A DNA stretch of 64,000 nucleotides from Nostoc sp. UHCC 0926 (lineage in GTDB: Bacteria > Cyanobacteriota > Cyanobacteriia > Cyanobacteriales > Nostocaceae), in NCBI RefSeq assembly GCF_028623165.1, contig NZ_CP117771.1:62001-126000 (forward strand). Reading direction: 5' to 3'. A model generated the notes under the pieces. It saw only the letters and a program-made list of their open reading frames with translations, searched no databases and had not been told where the DNA came from. This document shows, piece by piece, positions 1-8,584 of this stretch (its first letter is position 1; every line of letters begins with the position of its first letter). Made by a program: the position numbers and the translations under genes.

Positions 1-1227
1 AGGTACAGCCTCCAATACAGTCTGCAACTGATCTCTAGCAGCTTGCAATTTTCTTTCTGCCTGATTGCGCTGGGTAATATCTAGAAATATACTTACACAC
101 CCCCGCACTTTTCCATCTTCATCAAATAAAGGGGCAGCATACTGCGACAGGTTAATCCTCACACCATCATCACGAACCACCTCAATCTCAGAATCCAGTA
201 TTTCCACACCATGAGTGGTAGCATATTGCATGGCCAGTTCTTCTGGAGCTAGTTCTCTGCCTGACTGGTAAACTTTAAAGTTAGTTGGACGTTCATCATT
301 AGGAGCGCTGAGAGAGGCATTTGCGTCAACAGGTATGCCCAGCAGTTTAGCAAGAGCCGGATTAGCTCGAATAGTTCGGCATTCTGGATCTTCTGCAATG
401 CCAATGCCAGTTGGAATCACCTCTAACAAAGTTTGTAGTTCTTTAACTCGTCGATTTAAAGCTTGGTTTAACTTGATAATTTTTGCTTCTGCTTGTTTGC
501 GGTTCGTGACGTTTTGGAAGATTGCCAAGCCAGTCATAATTTTGCTATTTTCATCTTTGACTGGAAAAGTTTGTACTAGATAAACTTGATTGTTATAAGG
601 AATTTCAATACACATTGGAGTACCCTGTAAGGTACTACGGTAAGCTGGTTCTATCAGTTCGTAAGTCTCAGGGAGAACAGTTTCGTGCAGCGTTTTACCT
701 TGGAACTCTTCTTTTGGTAAACCAAAGACTTGCAGTTCTGTACCCTCAGCACCCATAAAGCGCATATCTCGATCAAAGAGAAAAACTACTCCATTGGGTA
801 GATTTTGGGTTAATGTTCGGTATAGTTCTTCACCTTGTCGAAGTGAACGCTGACTCTGTAATAAATCTTTTAGATTAATTTGGGCTTCTGTTTTATCAGA
901 ATCTGACTGCTGTTTGCTTGACTGAAAGTTAGCAGTTAGCGCACTGATTAATAGACCCTCGATAATAAATAATACAAATTCCAAACTATTGAGAGTAGAA
1001 GATGGGTTTGTAAAAAAGTAATGACTAGCTAAAGCAGCCAAAAACAATGATGTCAATCCTGAAATGATACTACCGTGCCAAGTACTTATAGAGATAGCAA
1101 TCAGCCACAAGCTGAAAGAACTTGTGATTCCAGTTAGATGCTCTAGTCCCAACTTGACTAGCAAGGTTACTCCCACACTGAAAAATGCAATCCTGTAGGG
1201 CAGATATTTTTGTTTGATAAATAACAT
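1..1227 (-). CDS. Membrane sensor kinase, DUF4118 plus PAS domains (partial, N-terminal part)
   Basis: The reading frame is open on the minus strand from an ATG at 1227 to the window edge, about 409 residues. Residues 1-110 hold four hydrophobic segments of the KdpD-type DUF4118 membrane domain, including the LAALASHYFF loop. A short coiled stretch follows (about 110-140), then a PAS domain starting near ELYRTLTQNLPNGVVFLFD and a second PAS domain starting near LQTLLEVIPTGIGI. The last visible part reads into a PAC-like FLDITQRNQAE motif, so a third PAS domain or the kinase core should lie beyond the edge. In this family such architectures are sensor histidine kinases or cyclic-di-GMP enzymes; the output domain is not visible. 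A TTG at 1275 would add an in-frame hydrophobic extension whose upstream edge falls in a repeat, so the start is uncertain. Confidence 0.8.
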   Translation of the reverse strand, partial: MLFIKQKYLPYRIAFFSVGVTLLVKLGLEHLTGITSSFSLWLIAISISTWHGSIISGLTSLFLAALASHYFFTNPSSTLNSLEFVLFIIEGLLISALTANFQSSKQQSDSDKTEAQINLKDLLQSQRSLRQGEELYRTLTQNLPNGVVFLFDRDMRFMGAEGTELQVFGLPKEEFQGKTLHETVLPETYELIEPAYRSTLQGTPMCIEIPYNNQVYLVQTFPVKDENSKIMTGLAIFQNVTNRKQAEAKIIKLNQALNRRVKELQTLLEVIPTGIGIAEDPECRTIRANPALAKLLGIPVDANASLSAPNDERPTNFKVYQSGRELAPEELAMQYATTHGVEILDSEIEVVRDDGVRINLSQYAAPLFDEDGKVRGCVSIFLDITQRNQAERKLQAARDQLQTVLEAVP

Positions 1228-1274
1228 AGAGATGGGAGCAACACTCCAAAGTGAGGCTGGATAAAAAACGAGCA

Positions 1275-1301
1275 ATGTCTACGGCGGGCTACGCCTACGC
1301 T
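1275..1301. repeat. Short interspersed palindromic repeat (GGCGGGCTACGCC type)
   Basis: The sequence contains the core GGCGGGCTACGCCTACGC seen again, in variants and in either orientation, near 7520, 32170, 45795 and 53600. It lies immediately upstream of the sensor kinase start and supplies the stop codon that limits an upstream extension of that gene. Such elements are common in heterocystous cyanobacteria. Confidence 0.6.
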
Positions 1302-1530
1302 AAAAACTATTTTCAGTATATTAAAATAATTAGTATATTTAAATACGGATTAATACGTAATTAGGTCTAATGTATGGTGACGAGCGCGAAAATTTGTAAT
1401 GACAAGAATTAAAGTAGGATTCCCGAGTAGCAATAATTTTAAGCTTGGGGATGTTTACCTTCATCGAAAAATATATATGTGCAACTCCAGATTTAACTAA
1501 ATCATCTGAATGTTAAAAAACTTTCAATAT

Positions 1531-1570
1531 ATTGATTGCTGATGATGCCGAATGGATATGGAAACATATT
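1531..1570 (+). pseudogene. Scrap of a transposase related to the one at 58860
   Basis: This stretch translates to IADDAEWIWKHI, matching LIADGAEWIWKHI of the intact transposase at 58860-60320, including the surrounding nucleotides. No other part of that transposase is visible nearby. The match shows that the first residues of the long open frame beginning at 1536 overlap old transposase DNA in another frame, so they are unlikely to belong to the helicase. Confidence 0.5.
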
Positions 1571-1661
1571 CATCAAACCAGAAGGAATGTTGTTTTTCGG
1601 AGAAGTAAAACCAACAGCTATCGCTGCATTGAGTGGATCAATTAATGGAATTAGCGAAGCG

Positions 1662-3038
1662 ATGATGATCCAAACACTTCCTACTTTCGCTGCAACAGGT
1701 TCTTTTCCATTTCAACTCACTCAGCAGCAGCAAAAAGCTTTAGATGCAATGTGGACATTTATACAGCCAACCGCGATCGCTGCTTTATTTCTGCTGGTTG
1801 GCTATGCTGGAACCGGCAAGTCAACTATTGTTTTCCAACTAGTTAAAGTTCTTGTCGCTACGGGTAAGCGAGTTGTACTGACTGCACCCACTAATAAAGC
1901 TGTAGGTGTGCTGCAACGCATGGCGGCAGAAAATGGCGTAACTGGCGTAGAATTCTTCACCATTCACCAGTTGTTAGGACTGGGTATGGTAACTAGAGGT
2001 AAAGAGAAAGTACTTGACCAAACTGGGCCTTCTTACATCAATCTATTTGATGTTGTCTTTATTGATGAATGTTCCATGATTGGCAAACAACTCTGGCGCT
2101 GGATTGAAGATGTTGCTAACCAATCATCCACCTGGACAAAAATCAAAATTATTCTCATGGGCGACCCAGCACAGTTAAATCCAGTTAATGAAGGAAAATC
2201 CCCCAGTTTTCAAGTACCAGATAAAGCAGTATTGACTCAAGTTGTGCGTCAGGGAACTGGTAGCCCTTTGTTAGAGTTTGTCACTGCTTCTCGCTATGCA
2301 GTTACCAAGAGCAAGTTTCCTTTTGAGCCTTATGCCAAATATCTGCCTGATAAAAGTAATGGGGCGCTGATGGTTAAACGTCAAACTTTGCTGCGTTATG
2401 CCTGCAAAAAGATGAAGAGAGAATTTGCTCAAAACCCAGATTGTTTCCGAATTTTATCCTGGACGAATACTCAAGTTGACTTTTACAATCAGCAGATTCG
2501 CACACATTTATATGGTGAAAATCTCAATCGCTTTATTCCTGGAGAGAGATTAATCACCAGAGATCCTGTGATGGCTCCTGATGGTAAAACTACGATTCTT
2601 TCTACATCTACAGAATTTACTGTTTTAGATGTTTTTGGGGATCGTTACAACAACTATGATACTTGGAGGTTGAAGGTAGAGACAGATGAAGGGATTGTGC
2701 GTCAAATCTATGTTCTGCATGAAGATGAGCAAAAACAATTTGACCAAGAAACCAAACGTTTACTCAAAAGTGCCAAGCGTAATCCCTTTCTGTGGAAGCA
2801 GTACTACAAACATTCAGAGCAGTTTGCCAACATCAGAAACTGCTTTGCATTAACTGTTCACAATAGCCAAGGTAGCACTTTCTTAGAGGCGGGTATTGAT
2901 GGTCAAGATTTGAGTAAGCGACTTTATCCAGAACGAGGAGATGACAGTAAGACAGTACTGGCAAAGATTAGAGAGTTTAATCGTTTGTACTATGTTTCTA
3001 GCTCACGGGCTAGACAACGGATATTAGTTATCCGGTGA
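1662..3038 (+). CDS. RecD/Dda-like superfamily 1 DNA helicase
   Basis: This is an ATP-dependent DNA helicase of the RecD2/Dda type, about 458 residues from the ATG chosen here. Walker A is GYAGTGKST (residues about 47-55). The motif Ia region TAPTNKAVGVL follows, then Walker B VVFIDECSM (near 131), the MGDPAQLNP motif III segment and a C-terminal motif VI region ending NRLYYVSSSRAR. The TVHNSQGSTF sequence is the typical motif V of RecD/Dda helicases. The frame is open from 1536, but its first residues overlap a transposase scrap, so a start at 1662 (MMIQTLPTF) or 1587 is preferred. It may act in replication or recombination with the Pol III subunits downstream, which is inference from neighbourhood only. 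A strong hairpin follows the stop. Confidence 0.85.
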   Translation: MMIQTLPTFAATGSFPFQLTQQQQKALDAMWTFIQPTAIAALFLLVGYAGTGKSTIVFQLVKVLVATGKRVVLTAPTNKAVGVLQRMAAENGVTGVEFFTIHQLLGLGMVTRGKEKVLDQTGPSYINLFDVVFIDECSMIGKQLWRWIEDVANQSSTWTKIKIILMGDPAQLNPVNEGKSPSFQVPDKAVLTQVVRQGTGSPLLEFVTASRYAVTKSKFPFEPYAKYLPDKSNGALMVKRQTLLRYACKKMKREFAQNPDCFRILSWTNTQVDFYNQQIRTHLYGENLNRFIPGERLITRDPVMAPDGKTTILSTSTEFTVLDVFGDRYNNYDTWRLKVETDEGIVRQIYVLHEDEQKQFDQETKRLLKSAKRNPFLWKQYYKHSEQFANIRNCFALTVHNSQGSTFLEAGIDGQDLSKRLYPERGDDSKTVLAKIREFNRLYYVSSSRARQRILVIR

Positions 3039-3093
3039 TAATTGTGTATAGCAATCTTGACACACAATTGCGATTAATCATTCGTGAACAATG

Positions 3094-3125
3094 AGAACCC
3101 CGATTTATCTAATAAATCGGGGTTC
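3094..3125 (+). terminator. Intrinsic-terminator-like perfect hairpin
   Basis: A perfect inverted repeat with 15-bp arms (AGAACCCCGATTTAT and its complement) and a 3-nt loop lies 56 bp after the helicase stop. It lacks a long T run, so it may terminate weakly or be a repeat element. Confidence 0.6.
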
Positions 3126-3528
3126 TGTGCCTTGTGGTTTTCACAAATCAAATAAGCTAATGAGCATTTAAGTTGCATGAAAGCAGGGCTTAAGCCCTTA
3201 CTAAAAGCGAATAAATCTGAAAAAACAAATGACGATTAGCTTCTGATTGCTAGATTATGAAATAGATAATGTCTTATGAAACATTTGCTCACTTTAAGAA
3301 CTGCTTACTAACTATATAAAGACTGTCTTTTTTTACAAAATTTCTGCTAGTAATCTGATTTTAGCAGCTTTTTAGTCTCAAATTATTTTTAAAATTACAA
3401 TCAAGCTTAACTATATTTAGTAAGCAATTAAATGATTTTTATGAATAAAATTCTAGCCTAAATTAGTGGCAAAAAGGTAAAGCTTACGCTTTATTTACTG
3501 AGGGTAAAAATTATTATTTCTAGTAAAT
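3126..3528. other. AT-rich intergenic region
   Basis: About 400 bp without a convincing gene. It contains a phrase like 'gcagggcttaagccctta', a small inverted repeat (AGGGCTTAAGCCCT), and a long AT-rich run before the next gene. No clear promoter could be fixed by eye. Confidence 0.4.
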
Positions 3529-4605
3529 GTGGTACAAACAGTGATTACCAATTCAAGCGGAACCTTTCTAAAAGACGCTGTTGTTGAAAGATATAATCTC
3601 TCTAAGCTGAATAAAACTCGCATCCGTTTCAAGATTCAGTTAAAGAAGACAACCAAGAGTAATGCTCCAAAATGGACAGATGTTCTCAAATATTCTCAAG
3701 ATGAACAAGAATCTGACTTAGTAAAGGTTACAACCTCAGAAGTTGGTTTAAAGGGCATCAAAGTTTTCAAAGCTTTAGACGAAGCAGCAAACCAATTAAG
3801 GCAAGAAATTGCTTCAGTCCAAGAATGGATGAATTATGACAATGGTGATTGGATTTGTTCTATAGACTTAGCGCCCTTGGTCTGGAATCAACTAATCGGA
3901 ATTCGAGATAATATTGCACCTGTTTTACGCACTCAACTGAAAGAAGAGTATGAAAAGGGGTACACAGACTATCAAGAACGTATTGACAAATTTCTCTCAC
4001 TCAATGCTTGGCAGTTATCTGTAGAACAACAACAAGAAGTTAAGCAGAACTTAGCTAAAGCTTTTCCCTGTTTAGAGGAACTAGAGGACTATTTACAAGT
4101 AGTAATTGGTCGTCCTGTCATTATTCCTGCTATTAGTGAACAATTGTCAGAGAAACAAGCTGAATGCTTAGGGCAAATAACTCGGTTTATCGAACAGTAT
4201 GACAGAAATTTAGAACAAACATTGAGGGAATCAGCGATCGCAGGAGGCGAACAACTAGCAGCCCAGTTGCTTGAAGATTTGAGCAATTGGGAACCAGGAC
4301 GCAAGCCAGTCAACTTCAAGAAAAAGATGGAACGTCATTTCAAGAAAGTCCAAATGCTTTTGGCTAACGCCAGTTTTGAAGCAGGTAGCAGCCTTGGACA
4401 AATGATGGCTCATCTAGAAAATGTTCTCGAAAACGCTTCTGTGGATGCCAAAAAGCTGGATTCACAAGGGCGTTCTCAGTTGCAGGAAAAAATGGATGAA
4501 ATTTGCTCCAAGCTTTTGGATGAACAACGCCATCTCCAACGATTAGCAAGTGATGAAGGCATGGGATTAACCAGAGCCACAGCGATGTCTCTCAAACTTC
4601 GCTAG
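3529..4605 (+). CDS. Conserved hypothetical protein, 358 aa, mostly helical
   Basis: I do not recognise a named family with confidence. The protein is soluble-looking, with no signal peptide or membrane segment. An N-terminal basic region (KLNKTRIRFKIQLKK) is followed by long helices rich in Glu, Gln and Leu. The composition (for example WNQLIGIRDNIAPVLRTQLK) resembles DUF3150-like proteins that accompany AAA+ ATPases, but this is a weak impression. It begins with GTG at 3529, and no strong ribosome binding site is visible. It lies upstream of, and in the same orientation as, the Ycf35/DUF2997/Ycf46 cluster with a 139-bp gap, so it may share function with that ATPase set. Confidence 0.65.
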   Translation: MVQTVITNSSGTFLKDAVVERYNLSKLNKTRIRFKIQLKKTTKSNAPKWTDVLKYSQDEQESDLVKVTTSEVGLKGIKVFKALDEAANQLRQEIASVQEWMNYDNGDWICSIDLAPLVWNQLIGIRDNIAPVLRTQLKEEYEKGYTDYQERIDKFLSLNAWQLSVEQQQEVKQNLAKAFPCLEELEDYLQVVIGRPVIIPAISEQLSEKQAECLGQITRFIEQYDRNLEQTLRESAIAGGEQLAAQLLEDLSNWEPGRKPVNFKKKMERHFKKVQMLLANASFEAGSSLGQMMAHLENVLENASVDAKKLDSQGRSQLQEKMDEICSKLLDEQRHLQRLASDEGMGLTRATAMSLKLR

Positions 4606-4744
4606 AAAAAACAGTCTGCATTTAGCTGTCGTGCGTATAACTTGCATTTTTTATGGTTTGAAACCCTTGTTGCAACGATAACACTCTGGAAAATTAAAGA
4701 CGCGACAGCTTAACTCACTAATCCACAGTATTTAGAGGTAGGAA

Positions 4745-5191
4745 ATGTCACACTTTTCAACTGTCACTACAAAACTAACTAACCGTGAATGTTTAGTACA
4801 AGCTCTACAAAATTTGCAGCTTACCGTCCAAGTTTATGAAAAACCACAATCGCTGAGAGGTTATTACGACGACTCCCAGGGGAAAAGTGCTGAGATTGTT
4901 GTCCCTGGCCGTAGTTTAAGTGTCCGCGCAGATATCGGGTTTAAGTGGGATCAAGAGGCAGGGGTGTATCAACTCATCCATGATGCCTATGAAACTATAC
5001 CTCGACTAGGAGAAAACTTCTTTTCTCACACCCTAGTGGAAGCCTACGGTAAGAACATGGTTCGCGCTAAAGCAGCCCAGTTACAAGAACATCTGGGAGA
5101 ATGCACCATCACAGAAGAAACGAATGGTCAGGTACATACCCTGCGTCTTGCATTTTCAGCACATCAGCAAACTCAACAAGTACGGAGGTAA
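4745..5191 (+). CDS. Ycf35-like DUF1257 protein
   Basis: A 148-residue protein of the DUF1257 (Ycf35) family, recognised by the start MSHFSTVTTKLTNRECL, the central region with VRADIGFKWD and the ending NMVRAKAAQLQEHLGE. Ycf35 occurs in cyanobacteria and plastids; its biochemical role is unknown. A GAGGTAGGAA ribosome binding site sits just before the ATG. The gene is 3 bp from the DUF2997 gene and is followed by a Ycf46-type ATPase. This order of DUF1257, DUF2997 and AAA+ ATPase is recurrent in cyanobacteria and implies a common, possibly ATPase-driven, complex. This is probably an accessory paralogue of the chromosomal copy. Confidence 0.85.
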   Translation: MSHFSTVTTKLTNRECLVQALQNLQLTVQVYEKPQSLRGYYDDSQGKSAEIVVPGRSLSVRADIGFKWDQEAGVYQLIHDAYETIPRLGENFFSHTLVEAYGKNMVRAKAAQLQEHLGECTITEETNGQVHTLRLAFSAHQQTQQVRR

Positions 5192-5194
5192 TTT

Positions 5195-5401
5195 ATGGAA
5201 CGGGCAATATTGATACATTTTGACACTGTTACAGGCGAAGTGAAAATAGAAGCCGAGGGATTTGAGGGTTTGTCATGTCTAGAAGCAACCCAACCCTTTG
5301 AAGAAGCTTTGGGTGTGGTAGAGGGCGATCACATTTACAAACCAGAATCTCAGCAACAGCTTCGTAGTACGATTACTCATCAACAACAGTTGTACCAATA
5401 A
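5195..5401 (+). CDS. DUF2997 family protein
   Basis: A 68-residue protein beginning MERAILIHFDTVTGEVKIEA and containing GFEGLSCLEATQPFEEALG, the signature arrangement of DUF2997, a small family usually encoded directly after DUF1257. Spacing of 3 bp from the preceding stop, with a GGAGG motif overlapping the end of that gene (TACGGAGGTAATTTATG), shows translational coupling. The function is unknown; the conserved Cys in SCLEAT resembles the family pattern. Confidence 0.8.
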   Translation: MERAILIHFDTVTGEVKIEAEGFEGLSCLEATQPFEEALGVVEGDHIYKPESQQQLRSTITHQQQLYQ

Positions 5402-5410
5402 ACTAAACCA

Positions 5411-5613
5411 ATGGCACAAAGACAAAGGAGAAAAGTCTTCAATTACTGCTTGGTTAAGGAAAAAAAGTAGGCTGAAACCTTTGAAATCTAGTTGTCTATA
5501 ATCCCCAAAGGAGGCTTAACCGAGCAGTATTGCGTGCCATTCCATCAATAAACATTCGATGGGGGGACGAAGAAAATCCCCCTGCACAATTTTTCTATGA
5601 GCGAACTACCTGA
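5411..5613 (+). pseudogene. Possible decayed small gene between DUF2997 and the next gene
   Basis: An ATG at 5411 opens a basic peptide (MAQRQRRKVFNYCLVKEKK) that stops at 5470. Further on, another frame reads LNRAVLRAIPSINIRWGD and EENPPAQFFYERTT before a stop at 5613, overlapping the next start codon. The two halves look like the beginning and end of one small protein interrupted by frame changes. I do not know its function, and this may be coincidence. Confidence 0.25.
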
Positions 5614-5854
5614 AGATTATCCGATGCTGCATATTTACCCCTCAAAAGGAGTGCGGCAACCAGTAATTATCAAAGGAAATGCGGAGGGACTTTGCGCTTT
5701 AGTCAATGCCCTAATTTCCGCCATTGCTCATCCAAATTCTTCTGGAGTTGCTGAAGTGTTTAACGGCGATGCCGAAGTTTACGAAGTAGTCGTGCATCTT
5801 GTTACCACTCACGAAAAACTTTCTCCCGTACCCGATCAAAATTCGCAACAATGA
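5597..5854 (+). CDS. Hypothetical protein, 85 aa
   Basis: A small acidic protein starting MSELPEDYPMLHIYPSK. It has a predicted alpha/beta pattern, with a helix GLCALVNALISAIAHP followed by a strand EVYEVVVHLV. The ending overlaps the start of the ATPase gene by 4 bp (ATGA), so the two are co-translated. It is likely a partner of the downstream Ycf46-like ATPase; I do not recognise a named domain. Confidence 0.7.
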   Translation: MSELPEDYPMLHIYPSKGVRQPVIIKGNAEGLCALVNALISAIAHPNSSGVAEVFNGDAEVYEVVVHLVTTHEKLSPVPDQNSQQ

Positions 5855-7467
5855 AACTATCAAACCTGATTACCACCATTGACTCTCAAATACCCATCGT
5901 GGCAATAGATGTTCTGTCCCCCGAAGAAGCCACTATCATTCAGTGGTTAACTACTGAAGTGATGGACAAACTTAACAGTCCTGTGTACTTCTGGAATTTG
6001 GGAGTTTCCGGCTTGGAGCAATGTCTGATTGCTGACGACGGTGGACTGGTGTTCAAATCAGTCGAGACGTACAAAAAGCCTCATAACATAGACCCTTTAA
6101 TATATGTGTTCGAGTACATCAACAATTTCTGTGGTAATGGGGTTTTCATCCTGGGAGATGTTCACCCTTTTGTGGGTAAAAATTCCCTGCAATTAAGTTG
6201 GGAAATCCTCACCCGAGTAAAAAACTTGTACCATCGCCTCAAACCGACTGAAAAGCGAATTGTGTTTTTAGGTCAAAACATTCAACTGCACGAATCCCTA
6301 CTGAGACTAATTCCTTGTTGTGAAGTTCCTTTGCCCAGCATTGAACAAATTCAAGACCACTTAGAATCATATTTACTGTACTTGCAAGAATCTGCCAGTG
6401 AGCAAGAGGTACAATTTGCAGTATCTCTCACCACTGAAGATAAAGAAACCTTGGCAAGGGCAGCTTTAGGGCTAACCTTGGAGGAAATTAGCGACTTTCT
6501 CCGGCTCACTGTTAAGGAGCGATTAACTTCTAAAGGTATAGTAATTGATACTACAATTATTCCTTTGATTGTCGAATACAAAACCCGCCTACTGTCTCAA
6601 ATGGGTATCGAATTGGGTAAACCTGCGACCATACCGTTTGGTGGACTAGACCTGTTGCGGGATTGGTTGCAACGCCGCAGCCGATTATTTTCCCAGGAAG
6701 CGCGATCGCTAAATCTACCCCAACCTAAAGGGGTGCTATTGGCAGGGCCACCAGGGACAGGTAAATCTATAGTAGCAAAGAACATTGCAACCATACTCAA
6801 CCTTCCACTGCTGCAATTAGACATTGCCTCGATGCTTGGTAGCCTGGTGGGAGAATCTGAGGGCAATGTCCGCCGCGCCCTCAAAACTGCTGAAGCGATC
6901 GCACCCTGTATCTTGTGGATTGATGAGGTTGAAAAAGCACTTTCAGCTAATGGTGATACCTCTGGAGTCTCACAAAGGATTCTGGGGAATATCCTCACTT
7001 TCATGTCTGAATGTACGGCAGGGGTGTTTGTGGTGGCAACCTGTAATGACCCAACAGCGCTGCCTATTGAGTTTAAGCGGAAAGGGCGGTTTGATGAAAA
7101 TTTCTTTGTTGACCTACCCACTGAGTTGGAACGTTGCCAGATTCTCAAGATTCACTTAGAACGGTTTGGTATAGAAGTTCCGCAGGAATATTTAGAGGCG
7201 ATCGCTGCTAGCACCGACAAGTTTAGTGGTGCTGAGTTGGAAACCCTAGCATCAGAAGCAGCACTACTGGCTTTCGATGAGGAAAGACCTCAGCAGGTCA
7301 CACTGGCTGATTTAGAAAATTGTCAGCAAAACATCACCCCTTTAGCTGTTCAAGATGCTGCTGCTGTTGAGCGGATGCAATCTTGGTCAAAGATTGCGCG
7401 ACCAGCTTCCAGTCCTGTGCAGGTGTCTAAGAAAGGTCTTCGTACTTCCAGGTTCCGTACTAATTAG
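5851..7467 (+). CDS. Ycf46-like AAA+ ATPase
   Basis: A 538-residue AAA+ ATPase of the Ycf46 type. The N-terminal half (about 1-250) carries the Ycf46-specific region (PIVAIDVLSPEEATI, YFWNLGVSGLEQ). The AAA+ module starts near 265, with Walker A GPPGTGKS (about 299-306), Walker B CILWIDEVEKA (about 354-364), an FKRKGRFDE arginine-finger region and a C-terminal lid helix with SGAELETLASEAA. Ycf46 homologues occur in cyanobacteria and plastids and have been linked to regulation of carbon use; the substrate is unknown. It is translationally coupled to the 85-aa gene and ends the Ycf35/DUF2997/Ycf46 cluster. The last 40 residues are basic and Ser/Arg rich, a plausible flexible tail. Confidence 0.85.
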   Translation: MKLSNLITTIDSQIPIVAIDVLSPEEATIIQWLTTEVMDKLNSPVYFWNLGVSGLEQCLIADDGGLVFKSVETYKKPHNIDPLIYVFEYINNFCGNGVFILGDVHPFVGKNSLQLSWEILTRVKNLYHRLKPTEKRIVFLGQNIQLHESLLRLIPCCEVPLPSIEQIQDHLESYLLYLQESASEQEVQFAVSLTTEDKETLARAALGLTLEEISDFLRLTVKERLTSKGIVIDTTIIPLIVEYKTRLLSQMGIELGKPATIPFGGLDLLRDWLQRRSRLFSQEARSLNLPQPKGVLLAGPPGTGKSIVAKNIATILNLPLLQLDIASMLGSLVGESEGNVRRALKTAEAIAPCILWIDEVEKALSANGDTSGVSQRILGNILTFMSECTAGVFVVATCNDPTALPIEFKRKGRFDENFFVDLPTELERCQILKIHLERFGIEVPQEYLEAIAASTDKFSGAELETLASEAALLAFDEERPQQVTLADLENCQQNITPLAVQDAAAVERMQSWSKIARPASSPVQVSKKGLRTSRFRTN

Positions 7468-7833
7468 TTAAATGCGCTTCTTCTAATACCAAGAAGTGAT
7501 GTCTGCGGTTAGCGATCGCTTCCAGCGGGGCGTAGCCCATCGTGAACACCGTCTCGTTGGCGTATAGGCTACCCCAAGCGGGAACGCCAAAATGAAATAA
7601 ACTACTCCACATTGAATTTTGGCGTTGCATAAATGCGGGATGAATTAGCGGTTGAAACCATTGAAAATTCGTTTTAAATTGAGCGAAATCATTCCATGAT
7701 TCAGCAACGCCTGAATTTTTACTAATTAGGCATTGCCAAATTAGTAATGATTTGAAGCTTTTTTCAAATGAAAATCTCAACCACAGAGATTCATTTGACA
7801 TGGCAATACTCTACTCTAAATCACGTCAAAAAT
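7468..7833. repeat. Repeat-filled intergenic region
   Basis: Between the ATPase and the WGR gene lie nested short repeats: HIP1 followed by a GGGGCGTAGCCC core (7514-7535) and an imperfect inverted repeat around GTTGGCGTATAGGCTACCCC and GGGAACGCC (7557-7592). A segment TTGCATAAATGCGGGATGAATT (7625-7645), of a kind often seen beside cyanobacterial IS ends, follows. The minus-strand frame across it is an accident of these repeats. Confidence 0.5.
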
Positions 7834-8385
7834 ATGGAAATTTACTTAATATTCGTAGATGCGGTTCAGAACAGTAACAAATTCTGGAGTGCAAAAGTTG
7901 AGCAAGGCAATCTAACTGTTGAGTGGGGTAGAGTAGGTTACAAATCTCAGCAAAAAGTACACTCTTTTGGTAATTATCAACAAGCAGTTTCTAAATTCCA
8001 CAATCTCGTTGCTGAAAAGAAAATGAAAGGCTATCGAGAAAGCCAACCTCAAATTGATAGTACTTCTGATTCTCTAGAAATAAAAAGAGCTATTCAATTA
8101 CTGGAGATTTTGCGCCCTTATGTAACACAAAGACAATTTACCAATAGAAATTATCTAGAGACATTAAACCAATATTTGAAAATAGTTCCTACACCTTTAG
8201 GAATGAAAATAGATCCGTCTCGAATATACCGCGATGTGGCAGATATTGAACATCAACTATCACTGCTGAACTCTTTGCTGGAAACTGATCCTATGCTGGG
8301 TGATAACACTACGGAAGAATCTGCTAATAACAGCAAAGTTATCAGTTTAAAAAGCATTGGAAAGAACTTTTGGAGGCATTTGTAG
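7834..8385 (+). CDS. WGR-domain protein
   Basis: A 183-residue protein starting MEIYLIFVDAVQNSNKFW. Residues 1-75 form a WGR domain with the diagnostic VEWGRVGYKSQ, a fold associated with nucleic-acid-linked proteins such as PARPs and bacterial MolR-type proteins. The remainder (about 90-183) is helical with no recognised domain. The open frame extends upstream to 7768, but the extra residues do not fit WGR proteins, so the internal ATG is chosen. A role in DNA metabolism would fit the neighbouring clamp gene, but this is inference. Confidence 0.8.
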   Translation: MEIYLIFVDAVQNSNKFWSAKVEQGNLTVEWGRVGYKSQQKVHSFGNYQQAVSKFHNLVAEKKMKGYRESQPQIDSTSDSLEIKRAIQLLEILRPYVTQRQFTNRNYLETLNQYLKIVPTPLGMKIDPSRIYRDVADIEHQLSLLNSLLETDPMLGDNTTEESANNSKVISLKSIGKNFWRHL

Positions 8386-8584
8386 AAATAATTCAGGAGC
8401 GGAGCCAGATATTCCCAAAGCTACGATCAGAATAAAGGCTTACCTGAGAGCGGTTAAATGGGATATATCAGTAAACTTCCGTATGTCTCACAGAGTAAAA
8501 GCATTTGATTCAAAGCTTCCCAATCTTTCTTTTCTGCTATCGCAGTCACCGTTCTAACAATGACGCAACCAGAAATAAATTATC

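Noticed and set aside
1536-1661. N-terminal extension of the helicase frame starting at 1536
   Set aside because: Its first 13 codons overlap, in another frame, DNA matching the transposase at 58860, and it does not resemble helicase N-termini.
6597-7148. 183-aa minus-strand frame opposite the Ycf46-like ATPase
   Set aside because: Mirror of a conserved AAA+ coding sequence; no independent motif.
7460-7801. 113-aa minus-strand frame
   Set aside because: It runs through short repeats and the ends of both neighbouring genes and has no protein-like pattern.
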